From NCBI GenBank assembly GCA_002339675.1, contig DDKB01000020.1:39031-103030 (forward strand): 64,000 nucleotides of DNA, given 5' to 3'. The notes under the pieces were generated by a model that was not told the origin of the DNA, ran no database searches, and saw nothing but the letters and a program-made list of their open reading frames with translations. Within the stretch, counting starts at the first letter, position 1, and each line of letters begins with the position of its first letter. This DNA comes from Stutzerimonas stutzeri (GTDB taxonomy: Bacteria > Pseudomonadota > Gammaproteobacteria > Pseudomonadales > Pseudomonadaceae). The position numbers were made by a program, and so were the translations under genes. Shown here one piece after another: positions 57,744-64,000 of the stretch.

Positions 57744-58142
57744 CTATGGAGCTGTTCGTGGGCACAACGAGGTATCCCTGATCGCCCAGGTATGTATGGC
57801 GTTGCCCTTTCGCTGGTAGTCGGACCGCTTCAGTTGCGCGAGAAACTGCTGCTTGTTGAGCGAACGCTGGGAGCCGTTGGCCGAGAGGGTCAAGCGATAC
57901 GTGGAGGGAAAGCTGCTCTCCAGGTCGTCACCGAAGGAGATGTAGGAGAGCACTTCCGCGACGCTTCCAGGCTCCAGGTGTTGTTTCTGTGCGCCGCTGC
58001 CCTTGGCGTTGGAATAATCCTGAACCCAGATCTGGACCGGGAAGGAACAGGCATTTTCGAAGTCTGCGATAAATACGGTTTTGGTCTGAGCACTGCAGCC
58101 AGCCAGCAAAGACGCGCACAGGAAAGCGATAGTTTTAGTCAT
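57744..58142 (-). CDS. Small lipoprotein, probable immunity to the PAAR metalloprotease
   Basis: A 132-aa predicted lipoprotein: signal MTKTIAFLCASLLAGC (Cys16), mature region with FIADFENACSFPVQIWVQDYSNA and SYISFGDDLESSFPSTYRLTLSANG. No domain recognised. The start overlaps the toxin stop by eight bases, tight coupling typical of effector-immunity pairs. Periplasmic anchoring suggests that the toxin works in, or is intercepted in, the periplasm. Function is inferred from gene order. Confidence 0.75.
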   Translation of the reverse strand: MTKTIAFLCASLLAGCSAQTKTVFIADFENACSFPVQIWVQDYSNAKGSGAQKQHLEPGSVAEVLSYISFGDDLESSFPSTYRLTLSANGSQRSLNKQQFLAQLKRSDYQRKGNAIHTWAIRDTSLCPRTAP

Positions 58143-59598
58143 TGAAACGTACCCGGGAGAGCCACAGCAGGCCTTTGACGTCTTGCTCGGAGGCTACCGA
58201 GCGGCTCCAGTAGTTCTGATACCCCTGGGGGCCGCGTGGATAGTCGGAGTGGTAATGCATCACATCGATTTCACCGTTGCCGGGAACCGGATGGTTGTCG
58301 TTCGGGGATTGGGTGAGAACGCTGGAGGTTTGCTTGTGGCTCCAGGAATACTCCGGAATCAGTCCGCCATCGCCATAGTCGTTCAGCACCAAGTGGCCGA
58401 ACTCATGGGCGGCGGTATGTTCAAGGTCGCTGTCGGCGAAACCGGTCGGATAGCGAGCGGCATCCCAGAATCCGGCGTTGTGATAGATCTTCTTGAACAT
58501 GGAGAAGCTGGTGGAGCGGCCGAAGTTAGCGTCCAGTTTTTCGATCAGAGGGAAATCCCTGGCGCCGGGGTGGCCATTGACGTCCGCGATGACGGTTATT
58601 TCCATTTCCCCGTTTGTCGTTCTAATTGGGGCGCCAATGCCATTCGGCCGACTGCCGTTGCGAGACCAGTAGTGCTCGATGCCGGCTTTGGCCATGGTCT
58701 TCAGCTGCTCGTAGGTCTTGGCGGTGAGGCTGGTGTTTCGGCCGCTGACGCCTCCGTCGGAGAAACTGGGGCGGACGTCAATCTGTGCCGTCGCGGCGTT
58801 TCGATCAATCCGTACATCGACCCAATCCACCTCTTCGCTTTCATTTGCTAACGGCATGTCCACAATCTGCTGTACGCCGCCCTTTACTGCAATCAGCCGC
58901 ACCTTGAGTGCGGCGCTCTTGAGCACCTTGGTATCAAGGACGCCGGCCAAGCTGTAGCCATCCCATTGCCAGGGGTGTTCGCCGATGGGCAGCAGCTTGG
59001 CGGTATCGGCCTCGGCGTAGATCAGTGTGCTGCCGTCCAGTACCTCCAAGGTAAGGCTATCGGCGGGCTGCTCGCGGTTGCAGACCAGGAAATCGATAGT
59101 TTCCAGATTCTTCGTGATGCCGTGGGCTAGCTCGTCGTAGTCAGGAATTTCCAATGGAGTCAGGATGCGATTACCGCCTGATTTCAACTCCAATCGATAA
59201 TCCAGCGCCTCGCTGTTCTGCTCGGCGGCTTGGGCGCTTGGGATTAGTGCGTCAGCGAGCGCGGCTACGGCACTCGCTACAAAAGACACTGGCCCGACCG
59301 GCCCGATGGTTGCGCCGCCCCCATTGAGCCCTATCAATACCGTTCCGGACCCCGCCACCACCACATTGCCGTGGCTGCCCACGGTGCCGATGGTTGTGGC
59401 CGGCTTGCCATTGATCAGTACGGTCGCGATTACGCTGCCCGACAGCGCACCGCCGCAGGCGGAGGCGTCGCCCATGCGTGCGGCGGGCATTCCGTCGAAT
59501 ACCACATTAGGAGAGCCAGTCGCGATCGGGTTAGTGCCGTGACCCTTTTTCGGGCAATCGGTGGGGTCGCCCAGGCGGGCTGCGGGTTTACCGGACAT
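58135..59598 (-). CDS. PAAR-domain metalloprotease T6SS effector
   Basis: A 487-aa two-part effector. Residues 1-95 form a PAAR tip domain that caps VgrG (SGKPAARLGDPTDCPKKGHGTNPIATGSPNV, DGMPAARMGDASACGG, LINGKPATTIGTVGSHGNVVVAGSGTVLIG). A hydrophobic Ala-rich stretch with a signal-peptidase-like end (VASAVAALADALIPSAQA, about 107-124) follows. The remainder carries the zinc-protease motif HEFGH (398-402) in LEHTAAHEFGHLVLNDYGDGG; a third ligand could be His421, His448 or His450. A ThermoSignature Met (DVMHYHS) lies at 446-448. It is placed between tssE and tssF with its lipoprotein partner downstream, so it is a cargo encoded within the structural operon. Substrate unknown. Confidence 0.88.
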   Translation of the reverse strand: MSGKPAARLGDPTDCPKKGHGTNPIATGSPNVVFDGMPAARMGDASACGGALSGSVIATVLINGKPATTIGTVGSHGNVVVAGSGTVLIGLNGGGATIGPVGPVSFVASAVAALADALIPSAQAAEQNSEALDYRLELKSGGNRILTPLEIPDYDELAHGITKNLETIDFLVCNREQPADSLTLEVLDGSTLIYAEADTAKLLPIGEHPWQWDGYSLAGVLDTKVLKSAALKVRLIAVKGGVQQIVDMPLANESEEVDWVDVRIDRNAATAQIDVRPSFSDGGVSGRNTSLTAKTYEQLKTMAKAGIEHYWSRNGSRPNGIGAPIRTTNGEMEITVIADVNGHPGARDFPLIEKLDANFGRSTSFSMFKKIYHNAGFWDAARYPTGFADSDLEHTAAHEFGHLVLNDYGDGGLIPEYSWSHKQTSSVLTQSPNDNHPVPGNGEIDVMHYHSDYPRGPQGYQNYWSRSVASEQDVKGLLWLSRVRFND

Positions 59599-59608
59599 CT
59601 GGCTCTCC

Positions 59609-60013
59609 TTAATGGACTTTCACTTGTCCGCTGCCATCCAGGCTCGCGGAAAAACTCACGTGACGCTTGAGTCCGTCGATTTCCAGCAGGCCTTCGATGG
59701 CGAAAGACAGGCTCAGCGGGTCATGGTCGCGGGGCAGGGATATCACCCGGACCTGACTCAAGCGCGGTTCGTACGCCTCGATGAAGCGTTCGATGGCGAT
59801 GCGTGCCTGTTGCAGCGAGTCGTGCAACGACAGGCGCATATCGTTCAAATCGGGCAACCCGTAGTTGGGCAACGTTTGCACGCTGCCCGCTCGGGTGCTG
59901 AGCATTTTGGCCAGATGGGCAGCCACCGAAGCCATTGCCGCGACTTCGCGACTCCAGCCGGTGCGCTTGTCGGCGTCACCGCCGAGGCGTTCGAACAGGC
60001 TGCCGTAGGCCAT
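59609..60013 (-). CDS. tssE: T6SS baseplate protein TssE (gp25-like)
   Basis: Baseplate component related to T4 gp25 that nucleates sheath assembly. The 134-aa product has SLFERLGGDADKR, LSTRAGSVQTLPNYGLPDLND, IERFIEAYEPRLSQVRV and the gp25/GPW core DPLSLSFAIEGLLEIDG. The EPRL motif is intact. It lies 6 bases after tssC and 10 bases before the PAAR toxin gene. Confidence 0.95.
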   Translation of the reverse strand: MAYGSLFERLGGDADKRTGWSREVAAMASVAAHLAKMLSTRAGSVQTLPNYGLPDLNDMRLSLHDSLQQARIAIERFIEAYEPRLSQVRVISLPRDHDPLSLSFAIEGLLEIDGLKRHVSFSASLDGSGQVKVH

Positions 60014-60019
60014 GGGTGC

Positions 60020-61498
60020 TTATTCCCTGTCCAGCTTGCCAACCAACGACAGGGTGAAGTCAGCACCCATGTACTTGAAGTGCGGGCGCACGTTCAGGCT
60101 GACGCGGTACCAGCCCGGCTCACCGTCGACATCGCTAACGACGACCTGCGCGGCGCGCAATGGACGACGGCTACGGACTTCGGAGCTTGGGTTCTCCTGG
60201 TCGGCCACGTACTGGCGGATCCACTTGTTCAGTTCCAGTTCCAGGTCGGTGCGCTCTTTCCAGGCGCCGATCTGCTCGCGCTGCAGCACCTTGAGGTAGT
60301 GCGCCAGGCGGTTGACGATGAACAGGTAGGGCAGCTGCGTGCCGAGCTTGTAGTTGAGCTCTGCATTCTTGCCTTCTTCGCTGTTGCCGAAGAATTTCGG
60401 CTTCTGCGCCGAGTTGGCTGAGAAGAATGCGGCATTGTCGCTGCCCTTGCGCATGGTCAGTGCGATGAAGCCTTCTTCGGCCAGCTCGTATTCACGACGG
60501 TCAGAGACCAGCACTTCGGTCGGGATCTTGGTTTCGATCTCGCCCATGCTTTCGAAATGGTGCAGCGGCAGGTCTTCCACCGCGCCGCCACTTTGCGGGC
60601 CGATGATGTTCGGGCACCAGCGGAACTTGGCGAAGCTGTCGGTCAGGCGGCTGGCGAAGGTGTAAGCGGTGTTGCCCCTCAGGTAGTGCTCGTGGCTGTT
60701 GGCAACGTTCTCCTTGTAAACGAAGGATTTGACCGGGTTGTCTTCCGGATCGTAGGGGTTGCGCAGCAGGAAGCGAGGTACGGTCAGGCCGACGTAGCGG
60801 GCATCTTCCTGTTCGCGGAAGCTCTGCCACTTGGCAAACTGCGGGCCTTCGAAGTGATCCTTCAGATCCTTGAGGTCAGGCAGACCGGTGAAGCTTTCCA
60901 GGCCGAAGAACTTCGGGCCGGCCGCGGCGATGAAGGGCGCGTGGGACATGCTGGCAACCGATGCCACGTACTGCATCGTCTTGATGTCCGGGGCACTCGG
61001 GTCGAAGAAGTAGTTGGCAATCAGCGCGCCGACCGGCTGGCCACCGAACTGGCCGTACTCGGCGGTGTAGATGTGCTTGTACAGTCCGGATTGGACGACT
61101 TCCGGGCTGTCCTCGAAGTCATCCAGCAGGTCCTGCTTGGATGCGTTGAGAACTTCGAGTTTGATGTTTTCGCGGAAGTTGGTTCGGTCAACCAGTAGCT
61201 TGAGGCCGCGCCAGGAAGATTCCAGTGCCTGGAACTGTTGATGGTGAAGAATCTCGTCCATCTGACGGCTGAGCTTGGCGTCGATTTCCGCGATCATGCG
61301 GTCGACCATGGCCTTTTTGACCGGCTCGTGCTCGTTCTGGGGCTTTAGAAGTTCTTCGATAAAGGCTGACACGCCGCGCTTGGCGATGTCGTAGGCCTCG
61401 TCATCGGGTGTCAGTTTGGTTTCGGCGATGATGCGGTCGAGGATGCCGACCTCGGCGAGGTTGTTGCCGCGTTCGACGGCTGCTGCGCTAGTGCTCAT
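60020..61498 (-). CDS. tssC: T6SS contractile sheath large subunit TssC
   Basis: Large subunit of the contractile sheath (VipB). The 492-aa product has SRQMDEILHHQQFQALESSWRGLKLLVDRTNFRENIKLEVLN, YGQFGGQPVGALIANYFFD, VASMSHAPFIAAAGPKFFG and RFLLRNPYDPEDNPV. The C-terminal domain follows with YLKVLQREQIGAWKERTDLELELNKWIRQYVADQENP. Length matches VipB/HsiC. It follows tssB by 26 bases. Confidence 0.97.
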   Translation of the reverse strand: MSTSAAAVERGNNLAEVGILDRIIAETKLTPDDEAYDIAKRGVSAFIEELLKPQNEHEPVKKAMVDRMIAEIDAKLSRQMDEILHHQQFQALESSWRGLKLLVDRTNFRENIKLEVLNASKQDLLDDFEDSPEVVQSGLYKHIYTAEYGQFGGQPVGALIANYFFDPSAPDIKTMQYVASVASMSHAPFIAAAGPKFFGLESFTGLPDLKDLKDHFEGPQFAKWQSFREQEDARYVGLTVPRFLLRNPYDPEDNPVKSFVYKENVANSHEHYLRGNTAYTFASRLTDSFAKFRWCPNIIGPQSGGAVEDLPLHHFESMGEIETKIPTEVLVSDRREYELAEEGFIALTMRKGSDNAAFFSANSAQKPKFFGNSEEGKNAELNYKLGTQLPYLFIVNRLAHYLKVLQREQIGAWKERTDLELELNKWIRQYVADQENPSSEVRSRRPLRAAQVVVSDVDGEPGWYRVSLNVRPHFKYMGADFTLSLVGKLDRE

Positions 61499-61524
61499 TG
61501 TGTTGGCTTTCCTTGTCGGGGGAA

Positions 61525-62031
61525 TCAGGCGTCCAGTTGTTCTTTCGCGGCGAGGCCCAGCTCACCGAGTACGCGGTCGCGCGAGTCATCGTCAGCGAGC
61601 ACGCTTTCGATCGCTTTGCGGAAGGCTGGTGCATTACCCAGCGGCCCTTTCAGGGCGACCAGCGCGTCCCGCAGCTCCATCAGTTTTTTCAGCTCCGGAA
61701 CTTGCTCGACCAGGTTGGCCGGATTGAAGTCTTTCATCGAATTGATATTCAGCTGCACGGCCAGCTCTTCGTCGGTGGGTTCGTCTTGCAGGCGGTTCGG
61801 CACCGAAAAGGTGAGGTTCAGCTCCTGCTTGGCCAGCACTTCGTCGAAGCTGTTCTTGTCGATGGCGATCGGCTTGCGGTTTTCGATCTTGCGATCGTCG
61901 GCGCGCTGGGTGAAATCGCCGAGCACCATCAACTTCAGTGGCAGCTCCAGTTCCTCCTGAGCGCCGCCGGTGGCTGGCTTGAAGGTGACATTGATGCGTT
62001 CTTTGGGGGCTACCGAGCCTTCTTTGGCCAT
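61525..62031 (-). CDS. tssB: T6SS contractile sheath small subunit TssB
   Basis: Small sheath subunit (VipA) that interlaces with TssC and is released by ClpV. The 168-aa protein has SVAPKERINVTFKPATGGAQEELELPLKLMVLGDFTQRADDRKIENRKPI, NFDEVL-type helix, LNINSMKDFNPANLVEQVPELKKLMELRDALVALKGPLGNAPAFRKAI and a short Ala-rich tail. GGAG-type sequence precedes the ATG. It is 33 bases after tssA. Confidence 0.97.
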   Translation of the reverse strand: MAKEGSVAPKERINVTFKPATGGAQEELELPLKLMVLGDFTQRADDRKIENRKPIAIDKNSFDEVLAKQELNLTFSVPNRLQDEPTDEELAVQLNINSMKDFNPANLVEQVPELKKLMELRDALVALKGPLGNAPAFRKAIESVLADDDSRDRVLGELGLAAKEQLDA

Positions 62032-62064
62032 GGGTCTTCTCCTTTGCGTTTACGGCCCGAGGGC

Positions 62065-63627
62065 CTAATCGAGTATCACTTCGAGGTCGAGGTGGCACAG
62101 CCTGCGGTAAATCTCATCCTTGCTTTCACGCACGGCGTGGTTCTGCGGCAGCAGCTCGCAGCAGCTATGCAACAGGCGCAGCACCTCGAGGGCGAGATCG
62201 GGTTCCCAGTCGCCGAGGCCTATGGCCTGCAGCGTCTGATCGAGCGACTCGAGCTGGGTTTTGGCCAGGTCGTATTTCTTGGCCTGGAAGCACAAGCGGG
62301 CCAGCGTGAGCTGCCAGAAAAAACGTTCACGCCCGCCGCGCGCTTGATTTAGGCCGAGCTTGAGTTTTTGTACGGCGCTCTTGAGTCCGTCTTTGCGCAG
62401 ATGTGGGAGTACGTCCTGAAGCGCTTCCTCCCAGGCGGGCATGGAATCGCTCTGGTTGCTGGTCAATTCGCTGGGGGACTGTGCCGGTTGTACGTGCGGC
62501 ATCACCCGGGCGCTGATCCAGGCGCGGGTTTCGGCATCGGCGAAAGGGGCGCCATCATGAAAGCGCAGCTCGTCGAGGCCCGGCATGCGTTGCAGGAATA
62601 GCGCGAGCTGGATTTCAACCTCTCGCATCGCCTGTTCGGCGTCGAGCTCGCTCAAGCATTCCCAGGCCAGGCGCTGACCGTCGAGCCAGAAGGGGGCGCG
62701 CGCGATGCTGGCTTCCAGATCTGCTAGCAGGTCGGCATATAGTCCCTGGGCGAAACGCTCGTGATAGCTGGCGAGTTTGTCTGCCGGAATACCGCGCAGG
62801 GCGGTGATCTGCTCGGTGTTGCGCTCAGGCAAAGTGTCGATTGACAGCCAAAGCAGCGTACGGGCCAAGCGCAGTGGCTTGAGATCAGTGGCTTTCTGCT
62901 TAAGCCACCAGCTACATAGAGGGCGGCCCTGGTCCTGCAGGCTACGCAGGCACTTGTGCGCGTCCTTCTCGTGCTCGACCGGCGTGGTAGCGGCGAATAC
63001 TTGCGCCGCTGCCTGTTTGACCTGAGCGATGGCCGCGCCGACGGGGCTAGGCTGCGGATGGGCAGCACCAGCGCGCTTGACCATTTCCTCCAATCGGCGG
63101 CATAGAGGTAAAAGAAGCGGCGCTTGTGCTCCAAGGTGTGTTGCGAGACAGCTTTCCAGACCACGCAGCTCGAGTGCAATCTGCTCGAACAGAGGGAGCT
63201 GTTCACCCATTGGTACATGGTCAGCCAACACCTGTTCCATGCGTGGGACGAGCCAAGTGACCGCAGCGGTACGCGTGCGATCCTTGCGTGGATGAATGTC
63301 TTCCCAATGATCGCGGCAGAGAAAGCCGAGCATGACGAGACCGGCATGCAACCCGAGGAACGAATCGCGCTGGTACAGACCCCAGGTGAGCCACGCAGCA
63401 ATTCGTAAATCCTTCGTCTGGGTGCTTAGCAGTCGCTCGCTACCCTCACGCACGGCTTCCCAGTCGACGGTGCCGGCGGCGTGCAACGAAGATGCCTTGC
63501 CCAACTCCTGCTCCAGCGCCTCGTACTCGGCAGCGTAGCGAATGTCATCGCCTGCAAAGGAGGTCGCTGTGATCGGAGTCCTTGCTACCGTTAGAGCTTG
63601 AACGGCTAGCTTGCTAGAAAACGTCAT
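62065..63627 (-). CDS. tssA: T6SS baseplate/tube-cap protein TssA
   Basis: Primes baseplate, tube and sheath polymerisation. The 520-aa product has an ImpA N-terminal domain (GDDIRYAAEYEALEQELGK, DWEAVREGSERLLSTQTKDLRIAAWLTWGLYQRDSFLGLHAGL, HWEDIHPRKD) and a VasJ-like C-terminal half (FFWQLTLARLCFQAKKYDLAKTQLESLDQTL). I place the start at the ATG at 63627; a TTG four codons earlier (63639) is also possible, and neither has a strong ribosome-binding site. It is the first gene of the T6SS operon, with a candidate sigma-54 promoter about 115 bases upstream. Confidence 0.93.
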   Translation of the reverse strand: MTFSSKLAVQALTVARTPITATSFAGDDIRYAAEYEALEQELGKASSLHAAGTVDWEAVREGSERLLSTQTKDLRIAAWLTWGLYQRDSFLGLHAGLVMLGFLCRDHWEDIHPRKDRTRTAAVTWLVPRMEQVLADHVPMGEQLPLFEQIALELRGLESCLATHLGAQAPLLLPLCRRLEEMVKRAGAAHPQPSPVGAAIAQVKQAAAQVFAATTPVEHEKDAHKCLRSLQDQGRPLCSWWLKQKATDLKPLRLARTLLWLSIDTLPERNTEQITALRGIPADKLASYHERFAQGLYADLLADLEASIARAPFWLDGQRLAWECLSELDAEQAMREVEIQLALFLQRMPGLDELRFHDGAPFADAETRAWISARVMPHVQPAQSPSELTSNQSDSMPAWEEALQDVLPHLRKDGLKSAVQKLKLGLNQARGGRERFFWQLTLARLCFQAKKYDLAKTQLESLDQTLQAIGLGDWEPDLALEVLRLLHSCCELLPQNHAVRESKDEIYRRLCHLDLEVILD

Positions 63628-63740
63628 TCCATGACTCAACTAAAGCCTGCTTTTTCGCATTGCTGCTGCAGGGAGCGCTTCATGCGCAACGACTTGCGAC
63701 GTGCAATACCCGCACGTCCAATGAGGGGCGAATCCTAAGC

Positions 63741-63756
63741 AGCAAGGCGGAGGCCG
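63741..63756 (-). promoter_or_regulatory. Candidate sigma-54 promoter of the T6SS operon
   Basis: The minus strand reads CGGCCTCCGCCTTGCT, with -24 GG and -12 GC exactly ten bases apart and a consensus TTGCT at the -12 end (consensus TGGCAC-N5-TTGCW). It is about 115 bases ahead of tssA. The presence of the sigma-54 activator gene sfa in the same operon supports it. Confidence 0.65.
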
Positions 63757-63960
63757 ACTGTGAAGTGGTTTACAACTAGGGCGTCGTGATGGCCGCCGGG
63801 ATCGGATGGGTGCCCGAACTGAGGAGCAGTTGGCTTCTTGAATCGAGCTGTGGGTGAACTTACGTTGTTGCCCTTGGTCTCGCTCTCGTGTGGTTGGGGC
63901 GTCGCAAGCGGGGCCGGCGAGACCGTTCTGCGCAAAGGTCGCTTCTATATATAAAGTGCA

Positions 63961-64000
63961 ATGTCTGCGAAGAAAGCCAAAACAACCGTTGACGTGAGTT
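63961..64000 (+). CDS. Possible 5' end of a divergent gene, cut by the window edge
   Basis: ATG at 63961 opens MSAKKAKTTVDVS to the edge, with no stop. An AT-rich stretch and a weak plus-strand sigma-54-like element precede it, but no strong ribosome-binding site. Too little is present to identify; it may not be a gene. Confidence 0.25.
   Translation, partial: MSAKKAKTTVDVS

Larger units (their letters stand above)
63628..64000. other. Upstream regulatory region of the T6SS operon
   Basis: No complete gene. The region holds a sigma-54-like promoter for tssA (63741-63756), a weaker one pointing the other way (TGGTTGGGGCGTCGCA, 63891-63906), an AT-rich TATATATAAA stretch near 63945, and a possible plus-strand gene start at 63961. 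The open frame 63735-63935 on the minus strand shows no family-like features. Confidence 0.5.

Overview
This GC-rich window reads as the chromosome of a Pseudomonadaceae member. The gene order ubiE-ubiJ-ubiB-hisI-hisE-tatABC-rsmE, hslVU with a DUF971 gene, and ntrBC beside glnA is the classical Pseudomonas arrangement. Adjacent glycogen phosphorylase and fructose-bisphosphatase and the general style of the proteins suggest the P. stutzeri (Stutzerimonas) group, but species is an inference. No rRNA, tRNA, CRISPR array, insertion sequence or prophage was seen.

Region 1 (1-13190) is core metabolism: the 3' part of glgP, fbp, a DUF924 gene, two small lipoprotein genes (one a Blc-type lipocalin), a prolyl aminopeptidase and dtd on the plus strand. 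On the minus strand follow a UPF0158 gene and the run ubiE-ubiJ-ubiB-hisI-hisE-tatA-tatB-tatC-rsmE (ubiquinone, histidine, twin-arginine export, rRNA methylation).

Region 2 (13191-22400) holds hslVU behind a good heat-shock (sigma-32) promoter, with a TTG-initiated hslV; trmL; the nitrogen regulators ntrB-ntrC; a tandem pair of DUF4124 secreted proteins; and glnA. The glnA upstream region has a near-consensus sigma-54 promoter and two NtrC-like sites three helical turns apart, so regulator and target are neighbours.

Region 3 (22400-32700) holds thiI, typA, a TonB-dependent siderophore receptor and the phosphate operon pstS-pstC-pstA-pstB, with a Pho box before pstS and a strong hairpin between pstS and pstC.

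Region 4 (32800-63630) is a type VI secretion (T6SS) island on the minus strand, of the P. aeruginosa HSI-II kind: tssA-B-C-E, a PAAR-HExxH metalloprotease with lipoprotein immunity partner, tssF-G, clpV, the sigma-54 activator sfa, a 40-codon small ORF, vgrG, a DUF4123 adaptor, a lipoprotein immunity candidate, a class-3 lipase effector, a 46-aa lipoprotein, tagH (Fha), tssJ-K-L-M, PP2C phosphatase stp, Ser/Thr kinase stk and a second vgrG. Downstream of the second vgrG lies a frameshifted, truncated remnant of what looks like its own cargo gene. hcp (tssD) is not in the window. A sigma-54-type promoter before tssA fits control by Sfa. The most novel items are the two effector/immunity cassettes, the four-cysteine tail unique to the lipase-linked VgrG, the small ORF after sfa, and the decayed effector.
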